Numbered from the stretch's first letter, positions 11,546-22,346 are shown. The stretch: DNA of 64,000 nucleotides from Rhizomys pruinosus (GCA_009823505.1 VZQC01011939.1:1520114-1584113); one strand, 5' to 3'. Notes: generated from the letters alone by a model not told the origin. A program made the numbers and translations.

Positions 11546-11876
11546 GACTCACGAGGGCACGACACACACGCACTGGTCACCCCGTCACTCATGAGGGCAC
11601 GGCACACACACACTGGTCACCCTATCACTCATGGGGGCACGGCGCATACACACTGGTCACCCCATCACTCATGAGGGCACGGCACACACACACTGGTCAC
11701 TGGTCACCCTGTCACTCATGAGGGCATGGCGCATACACACTGGTCACCCTGTCACTCATGAAGGCACGGCACACACACACTGGTCACCCCATCACTCATG
11801 AGGGCACGGCGCATACACACTGGTCACTCTGTCACTCATGAGGGCACGGCACACACACACTGGTCACCCCGTCACT
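11546..11876. repeat. 40-bp minisatellite, about 8 copies
   Basis: Unit reads ACTCATGAGGGCACGGCAC followed by ACACACACTGGTCACCCCATC, with variants at CpG sites (GGCAC/GGCGC). Confidence 0.95.
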
Positions 11877-11877
11877 G

Positions 11878-11975
11878 GGGAGGTGGACACAGGAAGATCA
11901 GCAATTCAAGGTCGTTTTCAGCTATATAGTAAGATCCAGGCCAACCTGGGCTATGTGAGACTCCATCTCCAGCTA
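11878..11975 (+). mobile_element. B1-related fragment
   Basis: Carries AGGAAGATCAGCAATTCAAGG, GGCCAACCTGGGCTATGTGAG and ACTCCATCTC in B1 order, heavily diverged. Confidence 0.55.
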
Positions 11976-12107
11976 ATAAATGAACTAACTAGCTGATTGA
12001 TTAGGTTTGTTATCCTAAGGCCAGAAGACAAGCATGTTGTCATGGGATCTGCAAGGAAGATTTGCAGCTACTGGATCTGAGGAGTCTTCAGTTTGTTAGG
12101 GAAGACT

Positions 12108-12240
12108 AGGGACTCCTCAGTGGGCAAAGTACATGCCTCTCAAACCTCAAGATGTGAGTTCAAATCACAGAACCACACAAGAAGCTGAACGTGGTCTTTA
12201 AGCCCACATGTACACATATGAACATATACAACACCAAAAG
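12108..12240 (+). mobile_element. ID/B2-like tRNA-derived SINE, degraded
   Basis: ACTCCTCAGTGGGCAAAGTAC and GAGTTCAAATCACAGAACCAC resemble the A- and B-box regions of an ID-type element. Confidence 0.5.
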
Positions 12241-12576
12241 AACCCACGTGCTCTTCCCAGTCCCCTGAGGCCCCCCATCCTCCAGAGTATCTGTCTTGAT
12301 GTCACTTTCTCAATAGATGCTCGCTGTGTCCCAGCACCCCAGCCCTGCCCACCGCCCTCCACCCAGTAGCCCACACTGCTGCCCACCGCCCACCTCATGC
12401 CCCCCCCAGGCCTTCAGCCACTCCTCTATCAGCTTAGGGTCTTATACTGTCCCCCACATCAAGATGCAAATGACAAGCATTTTATGCTGGCAGGACCCAG
12501 GCCTACTGCCTTAACAGGATCTAGAACTATCTTTGGATTGGTCTGGAAGGCCCAGGAAAGGCTGAGGGAACAGTAC
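12241..12576. other. Intronic sequence, no gene recognised
   Basis: C-rich stretch between the last two actin-like exons; nothing identified. Confidence 0.45.
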
Positions 12577-12757
12577 CTTCACTGGGATTTCTGGGGTGAT
12601 CAGCATGGATATCTCTCTCTGCAGCAGGAATCACAGACCAGAGTAGGCGCCAGTGCCACCAGACAGCATGACGTGGTTGAACAGCGGCTTCCAAAAGGAG
12701 CGGTGACAGGAGGTGATGCTCTGCAGGACCTTCATGTGGGTCCCCACCTGCTCTTCC
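12577..12757 (-). pseudogene. Actin-like pseudogene exon (residues 268-327)
   Basis: Follows a CCCTCCCCCAG acceptor and ends AAG/GTACTG. The translation includes NHVMLSGGTGAYSGL, the adenine-pocket LSGGTTMYPGI of actin, then an in-frame TGA followed by REISMLITPEIPVK, which matches KEITALAPSTMKIK. The TGA sits where an Arg CGA would fit (actin has Arg/Lys-rich sequence there), so a CpG transition is likely. The exon length of 181 does not fit the one-base overhang left by the upstream exon, implying a further lost base. Confidence 0.88.
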
Positions 12758-13394
12758 CTGGGGGAGGGACACAGAGTGTCATGGCACAGAGGCGCCACCA
12801 CCCCAACTTGGCTCCCTTCTTTCGGTGGAAGGAATCTGGAGGTGCGGGGATGCTTCCTGGGTCCTGGACAGCCCCAAGGGGCAAGGAGAGCTGTGAGGCC
12901 CTGTAGGTTTAAAGTGGGTCTTGAACGTGGCCTGCTGGTACCATCACTGATGAGCATTGATTGCCAATGCCCGGGGCAGTGCCGCCTGCCTTGTGGGTCT
13001 CTGTAGCAGCACCGCAGGGCAGGTAGCCTTGGAAGGTACCACTGAGTAGCTGCATTATCTCACCACTTGCTGCACAAGACTTGTGAATGACAGGCACATC
13101 CTGTCACTGAAACTCATAGCCTAAGCATCTGGGAGGGTGCAGGTCTAGCCATGTCTCTTTCTTGTCAGGCAGGGTGAGTCTGGGCTAAGGGTCAGAGGAT
13201 TAACAACAGAGTGTCTTGGGTTGCACCTGGCACCTGGCAGAGGGCTCTGTGAACCCTGGGAGCCTGCAGTGGCAATCTGCCCCCTGGGCTCCACTCAGCC
13301 CCAGAGGACGACTTGTACAACTAGGCAAAAGACCCTAATAACACCTCCACCCTGTGTTCGGGGCCTGTCTTGGGCTCTCAAGACTATGTGCTCT
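12758..13394. other. Intronic sequence, no gene recognised
   Basis: No repeat or coding similarity recognised between the exon-7 acceptor and the B1 fragment. Confidence 0.4.
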
Positions 13395-13545
13395 ACCAGG
13401 CAGTGCCTCATGCCTGGAATCCCAGCTTCTGGAAAACCGAGGCAAGAGGTTTGCCACAAATGTGAGACCTGTGCAGGCTCCACAGTGAATTCCAGGCCAC
13501 CGTGGGCCACAGACAACCTGTTTCAAAGCAAAGCCAAAATCAACA
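13395..13545 (+). mobile_element. B1-related SINE, degraded
   Basis: CAGTGCCTCATGCCTGGAATC, AAACCGAGGCAAGAGG and AATTCCAGGCCACCGTGGGCC follow B1 order. Confidence 0.5.
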
Positions 13546-13881
13546 GAAAGAGACTACACACTTTGCACAGGGTAGCGGAGAAAGGAGCTGAGCCCAGCTG
13601 TGTCAGGTGGGTGCGGCCCAAGGAACGGAGCAAACAGCTTTAAGAATTTTATTCCAGGAAGTGTTAGCTTTCCGAGATTTCCCAAAGACTTCGTTTTCGA
13701 CTCAATGGATTCTACAGCTCGTCACTTTTCTGTTTGTTGGTTGGCTTGGGCCAAGTCCTATTATGCAGGCCACGCTGACCGTCAGCTCCCGGCAGCACTC
13801 CTACCTCTGCAGCCAAGTGCGGGGAGTCGGGTGGGAAACTCACACGCGGCTGCCTCTCCTGCTTTACTCTTCCTAATAAAT
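13546..13881. other. Intronic sequence, no gene recognised
   Basis: Non-repetitive sequence between a B1 fragment and an ERVL LTR. Confidence 0.4.
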
Positions 13882-14380
13882 TGCACTGGTCAATATTATT
13901 AACTTGACAGGATCCAGAATTGGCTAGGAGATTTGATTCTCTCGGCATGACTGTAAGGAAGCTTCTAGACTGAGTTGAGGAAGGAAGACTCAACCTGAAT
14001 GTGGGGAGGCTGAGTCTTCATCCCCTGGGCTGGGATCCTGGACTGAATAAAAAGCAGAAAGTGCTGGTGGCACACACCTTTAATCCCAGCATTCAGGAGG
14101 CAGAGTCAGGCGGATCTCTGTGAGATCAAGGCCAGCCTGGTCTACATAGTGAGCTCCAGGTCAGCTGGGGATACAGGGAGACCCTGTCTCAAAAAAAAAC
14201 CAAACAAAAACAAAAACAAAACAAAACCCCCAGAAAGTTCGCCGAGCACCATGTGACTGGCCGCTTCTGGCTCCGTTCCCACCCCTGTGGCAGTGCCTTC
14301 CCACCACCGCACTCTCAACCTTCCTTAAGGTGCTTTTGTGAGGTATTTTGTCAGAGCAAGAACAGTCAGCTCAGTACTCA
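13882..14380 (+). mobile_element. ERVL-type LTR, interrupted by B1
   Basis: Begins TGCACTGGTCAATATTATTAA/CTTGACAGG and ends in TTTTGTCAGAGCAAGAACAG, matching the ends of the ERVL LTRs at 42819 and 46614. A B1 is inserted at 14062-14229. Confidence 0.65.
14062..14229 (+). mobile_element. B1 SINE nested in ERVL LTR
   Basis: B1 with a (CAAAAA)n tail; CAGAAAGT occurs on both sides as target duplication. Confidence 0.9.
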
Positions 14381-14695
14381 CTTGGAACCTTTTGGCCAGT
14401 TTGATTTTACAGCTCTCTCCAAACCTGTCCCCATTGTCATCTTTGTGATTCAAATTATACCATCATTTTGAAAGAGAAGAGTCCTCTTCTGTCAACCATT
14501 CCACCAGTCTGCAGCTGGGGAGTTTCCTCCTCGGAAGCAGGGGGGCAGGTGAAAAGGATACCATACCGGGACACCCCGAGAGCAGAAGCCTACTCTCACT
14601 GAAGCCAGAATCCCCTGCAGGCCACCCTGCCCAGCACCCTCCCCTACAGAGAGCCAGGCTCCTGTCTGGGGATCCTCCCCTGAACCTGGGCTCAC
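14381..14695. other. Intronic sequence, no gene recognised
   Basis: Between the ERVL LTR and the donor of the actin-like exon at 14696; nothing identified. Confidence 0.4.
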
Positions 14696-14882
14696 CTAGG
14701 AGTTTGGTATGGAAAAGGCCCTTGGCACACATGAAAACCTCAGGTCCCAGGCTGATCTCGTGGCCATCTGGCAGTTGGAATTTCTCCTGGCTGGAAGACT
14801 GGCGGGCTTTCCACCTCCATGTCATAGTCCAATGCCACATAGCAGTGCTTCTCCTTCAGATCCCTGACGTACTCTCTGTCAG
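14696..14882 (-). pseudogene. Actin-like pseudogene exon (residues 205-267)
   Basis: Acceptor CCTTGTCTTGCAG precedes ADREYVRDLKEKHCYVALDY, matching actin [20 protein letters not shown]. After MEVE the frame shifts by one base and continues as SSSQEKFQLPDGHEISLGPE, matching [21 protein letters not shown], ending LL(G) at a canonical CTAG/GTGAGC donor. The exon is 187 nt where 186 or 183 would keep phase, consistent with one indel. Confidence 0.9.
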
Positions 14883-15458
14883 CTGCAAGACAAGGCTGGT
14901 TGTAGGACAGACACTCATAGGGGTAGGCGTGGTAAGGAGGACACAGCCCACCCTTGGACAGCCACTGTGACTCAACTCAAACCCCTCCTGCCTGCCAGGC
15001 TGTGCACCAGGCCATAGACTGCCAGGGAGCATATTTCAGGGAAACAGGGACCTGTGGGAAGCACAGGGAAGAGGTTCAAAGCTGAGCAGCTTCCGTGCCT
15101 CTCCACTGCAGCCCTGCCATATCCACATATGTATGTGTGTGGGCGGGCCTGGGAAACCAAACTCTCATTTTTGTACTGCGTGTTACAGACCACTCGCACC
15201 TGCCCACCCTGGAAGGCTGGCCACAGCTGGTGAGGCCCATCACCAGGGAAAATCTGGGGAAGTGATGCCCCCCCCCCCTTCCTGGGCGGCTGACAGCAGC
15301 TCTGAAACCCAGCTGTGTCCTTCGGTGTTAGAGTCTCACATTTTATCTGGAGCTGTCTGAGCTCTGACCAACCGGGAGTTCCCTGTGCTACTCGGGAGAC
15401 CTCACCTTCTCTTCAGCCTGTGGACTATCAGCTGCCACAGAGCCACTGCCATTTGCTC
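14883..15458. other. Intronic sequence, no gene recognised
   Basis: No repeat or gene recognised; includes a C-run at 15269-15278. Confidence 0.4.
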
Positions 15459-15545
15459 CACCTTCCTCCTCCTCCCCCTCCTCTTCCTTCTCCCCCTCCT
15501 CTTCCTTTTCCCTCCTCCTCCCTCTTCATCCCCCTCCTCCTTCTC
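15459..15545. repeat. (CTC/CTT)n polypyrimidine tract
   Basis: Nearly uninterrupted C/T stretch on the plus strand. Confidence 0.9.
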
Positions 15546-15551
15546 AAGCTT

Positions 15552-16040
15552 ATGCTGGCCTTGAATTTACTTGTGGGTTGACCTTGACCTACTCCTGCCT
15601 CCAGCTCCATGTGCTGTTACAGACATGTGCTGTGTTACAGGCATGTGCTGTTACAGGCATGTGCTATTACAGGCATTTGCTGCGTTACAGGCATGTGCTG
15701 CATTACAGGCATGTGCTTCATTACAGGCATGTGCTATTACAGGCATGTGCTGCATTACAGGCATGTGCTTCATTACAGGCATGTGCTGTTACAGGCATGT
15801 GCTGCATTACAGGCATGTGCTATTACAGGCATGTGCTGCGTTACAGGCATGTGCTGTTACAGGCATGTGCTGCATTACAGGCATGTGCTGTTACAGGCAT
15901 GTGCTGTTATAGGCATGTGCTGTTACAGGCATGTGCTGCATTACAGGCATGTGCTGCATTACAGGCATGTGCTATTACAGGCATGTGCTGCGTTATAGAC
16001 ATGTGCTGCGTTACAGGCATGTGCCACCTCACCCAGCCTA
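15552..16040 (-). mobile_element. B1 remnant expanded into a tandem array
   Basis: The left edge (ATGCTGGCCTTGAATTTACTT...CTCCTGCCTCCAG) and right edge (TTACAGGCATGTGCCACCTCA) are the two halves of an antisense B1. They are separated by an array of the B1 segment ATGTGCTGTTACAGGC. Confidence 0.8.
15611..16024. repeat. 16/18/19-bp minisatellite of B1 origin, more than 20 copies
   Basis: Units alternate ATGTGCTGTTACAGGC, ATGTGCTATTACAGGC and longer forms with TGCATTACAGGC or TGCGTTACAGGC. Confidence 0.93.
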
Positions 16041-16736
16041 ACCCAACAGGTTCTTGCTCGTGTCCCTCCCACGGTGGCACTGCTCACCGCTCCCCTCTCT
16101 CACCCTGGCTTCTGGGACACTGTCAGGTCCCGACATCTCCTTCCTTTCCCTGATTTCAGCTTTCCCACCCCACCTCTGCTGTTTGCCTGGTTCAGGAAAG
16201 TTCACTGCCCTCTTATACCCCCCTTCTTCACCCACATGATAGGTTTGCTCTGCACTCAGGAGTTGGTGCTCATGGGGATCTCACTAAGTGTGCCCTGCCA
16301 GCAGCGTGCCCTGACTTGGGCCTGACCAATTTGTCCCTCTTGTTTTCTAGTTGCTGCTGTTCTTCAGGGTCCTGTGAACTGACTCGCTTTGGATGCCTTG
16401 CTGGAGAAGACCAGAAAGACCAATGTTTGGGAAATGGGTGATGTGTGCTTCATGGAAGCTGGGAATCCAGCACAAAGTGGGGACAAAGAGGCCCAGGTAC
16501 CTCCCTGCCTCAACTCCCTGGGCTCCTCACCCAAGAGCTAACCCTTCCCACTTCTGGGATGCTGGTCATCTCTAAGTGTCCTGAAAGCTTCTTCCTTTGA
16601 AGTACAAATAATCACCCCTTTCCTAGGATTGTTGTGAGAGCAAACAGGCAAGGCATGTGAGATGCTGGCTTGGCCCACAATGGTGCATTACAGAAGGTCA
16701 TGTCTCTGTGAGGCTTAGCTTATCACTAGCATATCT
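16041..16736. other. No gene recognised
   Basis: Non-repetitive sequence between two arrays; no supported exon. Confidence 0.45.
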
Positions 16737-17960
16737 TTCATCACTACCAACAACTACACCATCACCATCTTCACTACCACCAACATCATCATCACCATAC
16801 CATCATCACCATACCATCATCACCATCACCACCACCATCACCACCACCACTATCACCACCACCATCACCATCACCACCATCATCATCATCATCACCATCA
16901 CCATCATCATCATCACCATCACCATCATCACCATCATCATCACCATCACCATCATCATCACCACCATCATCATCATCACCATCACTATCATCACCATCAC
17001 CACCATCATCATCACCACCATCATCATCATCACCATCGTCACCATCATCATCATCATCATCACCATCACCATAACCATCACCATCATCATCACCATCATC
17101 ATCATCACCACCATCATCACCACCATCATCACCATCACCATCATCATCATCACCATCATCACCATCACCATCACCATCACCATCATCATCACCATCAGCA
17201 TCATCATCATCACCATCATCACCATCACCACCATCACCACCATCATCATCACCACCATCACCATCATCACCATCACCACCATCACCATCATCATCATCAT
17301 CACCACCACCATCATCATCACCATCATCACCATCATCATCACCACCACCATCATCATCACCATCATCACCATCATCACCATCACCACCATCACCATCACC
17401 ACCATCACCATCATCACCACGATCACCATCATCATCACCATCATAAACAACATCATCACCATCACCATCATCATCACTATCATCACCATCATTATCATCA
17501 CCACCATTACCACCACCAACATCATCACCATCACCATCATCATCAGTATCTTCATCATTGTCACCATCACCATCAATCACCACCATCATCTCAATCACCA
17601 CCATCTCAATCACCACCATCATCTCAATCACCACCATCATCTCCATCACCACCGTCATTGCCATCACCACAATCATTACCATCAATCACTATCACCACCA
17701 TCATCACCATCACTATCACCATCACCAACATCATCACCATCACCATCATCATCAGTATCCTCATCATCGTCACCATCACCATCAATCACCACCATCACCA
17801 TCACCATCATCATCACCATCACCACCATCGATCACCACCATCTTCAGTATCACTGTCATCAACATCACAACCACTGCTAAAATCACCATCACCATCATCA
17901 CCATCATCACCCTGATCACCATCATCACTATCACCTTCACCATGATCATCACTGTACCAC
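16737..17960. repeat. (CAT/CAC)n triplet array, about 1.2 kb
   Basis: Nearly every triplet in one frame is CAT or CAC, with interruptions such as CAA, CGT and CTC becoming common after 17540. The apparent Ile/Thr, Ser/Pro, Met/Val and Asp/Gly open frames (up to 407 codons) follow from the repeat and are not genes. Confidence 0.97.
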
Positions 17961-18076
17961 CATCACTATTATTGCCATCATCCTTATCACCATCTTCACC
18001 ATTGTCACTAACTTTCATCACCATCACCATCTCCTCATCACTGTCAGCAGTGTCATTGTCCTCACTACAACTTCCC

Positions 18077-18136
18077 CCTCCCCTCCTCTTCCTCCTCCTC
18101 CTCCTCCTCCTCCTCCTCCTCCTCCTCCTCCTCCTC
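18077..18136. repeat. (CCT)n microsatellite
   Basis: About 18 CCT units, slightly interrupted at the start. Confidence 0.95.
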
Positions 18137-18266
18137 AGTATCACACCATCATCAATGTCCACTTCATCACTTTCAAGCTAGTAAGTGTTGATAAAGATAG
18201 GGTTGTTTTAAGAATTTGGGTGAAGGTCCAGTAGCCTCAGCTTTACAAACTGAGGTGGAGAGTGGA

Positions 18267-18624
18267 TGTATTAGTCAGTTTTCTGTTGCTGTGATAAAGC
18301 ACCATGACCAAGGAACTTATAAAAGTAAGAGTTTATTTGAGCTTATGATTGGCAGTTCCAGGGAATTAGAGTCCATTGTGGTGGGAGGCATGGTGGCTGG
18401 ATCTGGAGCAGCATGCAGAGGGTCACATCTCACAAAGAGCACAGGAAACAGAGAGGAAGCAACTGTAGACCACGAGGCTTGTTAAGTTCACTAAGCCTGC
18501 CCCCAGTGACACACTTCCTGCAGCATGGCCACACACCCCAAGACCTCCAAAAACAGCGCCACCAACTGGAGACAAATGTCTGAATACCTAGAGCCTATGG
18601 GGGGCACTCATCCAAACCACCACA
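18267..18624 (-). repeat. MaLR 3' LTR
   Basis: Left LTR of the element. The purine-rich GGGCCAGGGAGTGGAA directly precedes it on the minus strand and is the likely polypurine tract. Confidence 0.92.
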
Positions 18625-19937
18625 TTCCACTCCCTGGCCCCCATGGGCTCCTGACCATATAAAATGCAAAATGCATTTAGTCCAACCTTAAAAGTCCCCA
18701 TAGTCTTTACCAGTTTTAATGCCATTCAAAAGTTCACAGTCCAAGTCTCTTCTGAGACTCAGGCCAATCTCCCAAACTGTAAGCTCCTGTAAAATCAAAA
18801 GACAAATTACATACTCCCAATGTACAGTGGAACAGAATACACATTCCCATTCCAAAAGGGAGGAATAGAGGCATAGTGAGGAAATACTGGACCAAAACAA
18901 GACCGAAAACCAGCAGGGCAAACACCAAGTCCTGTAGCTCCACATGCAGCTTCTGGGACTTGACTTCCAAAGGACTTAGATGGCTCAGCTCTTCCAGCTT
19001 TGCTTGCAACATACAGCTCTTTCTTAGGCCGGTACCACTCCCTGTATGCAGCTCTCCTTGGCAAATATCTCATAGGTCTGGCATCTCGAATGTCTTCTTG
19101 GGGTCTCCGCTGCCAACCAGGCTTCACATTCACAGCTTCATGCAATGGCCTGTCAGGGCCTACCTTATGCAGGGACACCCCTGCTGTGCTCTGCCTGACC
19201 TTGGCAGCTCTCTGAAACCATGGAGGAAGAACTGATGACCCCTTCACTCTTGCACCACGTGAATGAAACTGCTGAGTTTGGCTGCAATTTTGGGATGGAC
19301 CCTGGCCTATTTCAACCACATTTGCAACTTTTCTCTGCCCTGGACTTGTTGGAGGATTAGCTGGGTGTGGTCCTGCCCTGAAGGTACTGATTCTTTTGTT
19401 TACTTGTAAATCTCCAGCTTCTCCTTAATTGCTTTAATCTCCTTATGAAAGGGAGCCTCTCCTTCACATGCCTTGGCCCCACCTTTAATCTTCCTAGTGC
19501 AGTTATCAGATCCAAACTGTACATTCTGCATTTCTTTCTGCCCCATCTGCTCTTCTTCACTGTAGATCTGCACAATATTCACCATTAAAAGCCACGCCAC
19601 CATTTCTACATTAGGCTGTCTTGAAATATCCTCCGCCAAAGACATCAGTCCATTGCTTTTCAACTTAGCATCAGGCAAGCATTTGGGCTGTGGGCAAACT
19701 GCTGCCAGACTCTTTATCAAAATATCCCGGTTGCTGCCTAAGTCTTTATTTTCCCCTGGAACCACATCTTTTGCAGCCATGCTTTCTTCCAGGCCTCCAC
19801 TAGAATGGCCCTTTAAGCTCTGCTTACAATAGCCAACAGCCTTTCCAGCCCAAAGTTCCAAAGTCTTCCACACTTCTCCAAACATACACATGGTCAGGTT
19901 CTTCACAGCCAACAGCCCACTCTCTGGTACCAATAAC
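18625..19937 (-). mobile_element. MaLR internal region
   Basis: Internal sequence of the element. It carries two minus-strand open frames: 19400-19933 (177 codons, listed separately) and 18807-19319 (170 codons), the latter without a recognisable motif. Confidence 0.85.
19400..19933 (-). CDS. Gag-position open frame of MaLR element (177 codons)
   Basis: Open frame starting at, and overlapping, the primer-binding-site region of the MaLR. This is the gag position, but MaLR internal sequence is generally considered non-coding. The product is Lys/Glu-rich with a KEIKAIKEKLEIYK end and has no visible CCHC knuckle. The first in-frame Met codon (ATG within the PBS-side leader) is the only basis for the start. 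It may be a chance open frame; LTR divergence of about 5% makes survival of a neutral 534-bp frame unusual but not impossible. Confidence 0.3.
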   Translation of the reverse strand: MVPESGLLAVKNLTMCMFGEVWKTLELWAGKAVGYCKQSLKGHSSGGLEESMAAKDVVPGENKDLGSNRDILIKSLAAVCPQPKCLPDAKLKSNGLMSLAEDISRQPNVEMVAWLLMVNIVQIYSEEEQMGQKEMQNVQFGSDNCTRKIKGGAKACEGEAPFHKEIKAIKEKLEIYK

Positions 19938-20295
19938 TGTATTAGTCACTTTTCTGTTGCTGTGATAAAACACCATGACCAAGGAACTTATAAAAGGAAG
20001 AGTTTATTTGAGCTTACAATTGGCGGTTCCAGGGAATTAGAGTCCATTGTGGCAGGAGGCATGGCGGCTGGATCTGGAGCAGCATGCAGAGGGTCACATC
20101 TCACAAAGAGCACAGGAAACAGAGAGGAAGCAACTGTAGACCACGAGGCTTGTTAAGCTCACTAAGCCTGCCCCCAGTGACACACTTCCTGCAGCATGGC
20201 CACACACCCCAAGACCTCCAAAAACAGTACCACCAACTGGAGACAAATGTCTAAATACCTAGAGCCTATAGGAGACACTCATCCAAACCACCACA
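19938..20295 (-). repeat. MaLR 5' LTR
   Basis: Right LTR of the element (5' on the minus strand), same length as its partner. Confidence 0.92.
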
Positions 20296-20322
20296 GTGGA
20301 GCTAGTCAAGAAGGACCTTACC

Positions 20323-20484
20323 AGGCTGGAGGACAGCTCAGTTGGTAAAGTGCTTGCTTTGCAAGCAGGACAACTTGAACTTAGTGATATTCAGGCCAGT
20401 GAGAAATGCTGTTTCAAAGGAGCTGGATGGTGTTCATGAAAATGACATCTAAGGTTATCCTCCAGCCTCCACATATGCAGACAC

Positions 20485-20485
<1 letters not shown>
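20323..20485 (+). mobile_element. ID-type tRNA-derived SINE
   Basis: Contains ACAGCTCAGTTGGTAAAGTGC and TTGCAAGCAGGACAACTTGAA, the A/B-box body of ID elements, followed by an (AC)n tail. Confidence 0.7.
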
Positions 20486-20486
<1 letters not shown>

Positions 20487-20515
<29 letters not shown>

Positions 20516-20516
20516 G
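20487..20516. repeat. (AC)n microsatellite
   Basis: About 14 AC units, forming the tail of the adjacent SINE. Confidence 0.92.
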
Positions 20517-20659
20517 GCACACATATGTTTGCATCTATATATAAATGCACACAGACTTACATAAATATATACATGTGTACTTACACGTATACCCATACAC
20601 ATTGAAAAAAGAAGGCCCTTCCACTCTGGGCACTGGTTTGCATGTTTAAAAAATAGTTT

Positions 20660-20835
20660 CAGCTGGGCATGGTGGTGCATGCCTTTAATCCCAGCACTCG
20701 GGAGGCAGAAGCAGGCAGATCTCTGTGAGTACAAGGCCAGCCTGGTCTACAGAGCGAGCTCTAGATCAGCTGGGACTAAAAGGAGACACTGTCTCAAAAT
20801 ACAAAAAAATATATATATAATAAAATAAAAATAGT
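20660..20835 (+). mobile_element. B1 SINE
   Basis: Intact B1 with an (AT)n/A-rich tail. Its right edge lies about 11 bp from the end of the actin-like exon at 20846, on the donor side of that exon. Confidence 0.92.
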
Positions 20836-20845
20836 AGTTTCCTCC

Positions 20846-21006
20846 CTGTTCCCACTATCAAGTTCCCAGTGTTGGTCAGCAGTTTCAGGAGGTACACACG
20901 GGATCTTGGCCACCTATGTCCAGCTTGGTGGTCGACTGTTGCAAAGGACAGCCATTAATGATGGGCACAAAGCATGTCACCCCTTCTCCAGATTCAACAG
21001 TTGTCC
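20846..21006 (-). pseudogene. Actin-like pseudogene exon (residues 151-204)
   Basis: Acceptor CCTTATCTAG precedes GG ACA ACT, whose phase joins exactly to the single G left by exon 30061-30145. The translation TTVESGEGVTCFVPIINGCP matches actin [20 protein letters not shown] (phosphate-2 loop), then LDIGGQD matches LDLAGRD. One base is then missing and the frame resumes as VYLLKLLTNTG, matching DYLMKILTERG. Catalytic His161 is Cys. The exon is 161 nt versus 162 expected, fitting one deletion. The 3' junction reads ACAG/GGAGGAAA, so the GT donor is gone. Confidence 0.87.
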
Positions 21007-21865
21007 CTAGATAAGGGGACAGGCTGGCATCATGATGTAGGGTCTCTAGCTTCACGTGTCTATTGTTACATCTGCAGGAAGGGACAGTTGAAGGGGACGT
21101 GACAGAAGGGAGAACAAAGGGAGTATGGAGCTAGAATCGGGGAAGGACCATGTGGTTGGGATGGAAGCAGGTAGGTTTTCTCACTAAACCAGACAGGTGA
21201 ATATTACCAAAGAGATATAAGAGGAAGAGGTGGCCTGCTTTGCTCAGCACTGGGAATATGTTGAGAGGCGCACACTCTTGGGAGAGCCTGAACACATGCA
21301 GGGAGCAAATGCTTTAGCTAGCAAGGTCCCCTGGTATGTCGGCATAGAAAATTCAGACAGGGTGAAGAGAGAGCATGCTAGGGGGCCTCACTGTGTATGA
21401 CACGGTGGCTTTGGGGCTGATTGGAATCCCAGCAGTCCTCTCCTTCTCCTTACTGAGGCTGACAACCAAGAACTTCCAAGTTTCAATGGAGCAAAGTTAA
21501 GCCCAGAGGACCTCCACTTCTAGCTGGGATGGAGGACAGAGAGTGGGCCCCCTCCCATCTACAGCAGTGGAAAAAGAAGGAAGAATCTCTTCTCAAGACA
21601 CTGGACACAAGGTCCCTATGCACCAAGGCCCCTGGGAAGTGGGAGAACACCATAGACCATTGTCATTCATGACCACAGACATGAAACCCCAAAATGAAAT
21701 TTTTGGCAGAGGGAGATCAATAGTGTAGATTTAAAAGATGATCCATCTTGACAAAATGGTCTTAGTTCTAGAAACACGAAGTACTTTCACTGCTCAAAAT
21801 CAATGCACTTCACAGTCTCAGACAAGAGGGGGTGAAAAATCCACATAATTGTAGCAACAGACCCA
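21007..21865. other. Intronic sequence, no gene recognised
   Basis: Non-repetitive; short open frames without recognisable domains. Confidence 0.4.
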
Positions 21866-22239
21866 TGCTCCAGCTCCATTTCCATCGCTGTGATAACATA
21901 CCCTGACAAAAGCAGTGTAGGGGAGAAAGGTTTACTTCAGCTTACAATCCCAGGCTGTGATCCATCTCTGTGAGGGAGGGAAGGCAGGAACTTCACACAG
22001 CTGACTCCGTCACAGTCCTAGAGTTAGGAACAGAGAGAGGAATGCTCGGCTGCTTGCGCTCACTCTTACATAGCCCAGAGCCCCCTTCCTAGGGAGTGGT
22101 GCTGCCCACAGTGACTGGGCGACATCCACTAAGACCCTCCCCCACAGACATGACCAGAAGCTAACCTAATGCTGACAGCCCCTCATTGAGACTCCCAGGG
22201 GAGGCTGGTTGTGTCAAGTTGACAAAACCAACCATCACA
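21866..22239 (-). mobile_element. ERVL-type LTR
   Basis: Minus-strand reading starts TGTGATGGTTGGTTTTGTCAA/CTTGACAC and matches the ERVL LTRs elsewhere in the window. The 3' end is diverged and no target duplication is clear. Confidence 0.7.
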
Positions 22240-22346
22240 ATGCATAAATTTAATTTTGACAAAATTCAATATATCAATATATAAAGGTTTGGAAAAAGCA
22301 TGCAATTTGGAAAAAATGAAGTAAACAATGTCAAAATATATCTGTA

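Larger units (their letters stand above)
18267..20295 (-). mobile_element. Complete ORR1-like MaLR (ERVL-MaLR) element
   Basis: Two 358-bp LTRs in the same orientation bracket 1.3 kb of internal sequence. The 5-bp target duplication GTGGA occurs at 18262-18266 and 20296-20300. By hand count about 16 substitutions separate the LTRs (roughly 4-5%). On the minus strand the LTRs start TGTGGTGGTTTGGATGAG and end in TACA. A Leu-tRNA-like primer-binding site (TTGGTACCAGAGAGTGG) follows the 5' LTR. No pol-like sequence is seen, as usual for MaLRs. Confidence 0.93.

Noticed and set aside
11546..11876. Array with regular repeats resembling a CRISPR array
   Set aside because: Units abut directly with no variable spacers, and the context is a rodent genome.
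16657..18181. Long Ile/Thr, His, Met/Val and Asp/Gly-rich open frames
   Set aside because: Consequence of the CAT/CAC triplet array; six-frame openness is expected from a stop-free triplet.
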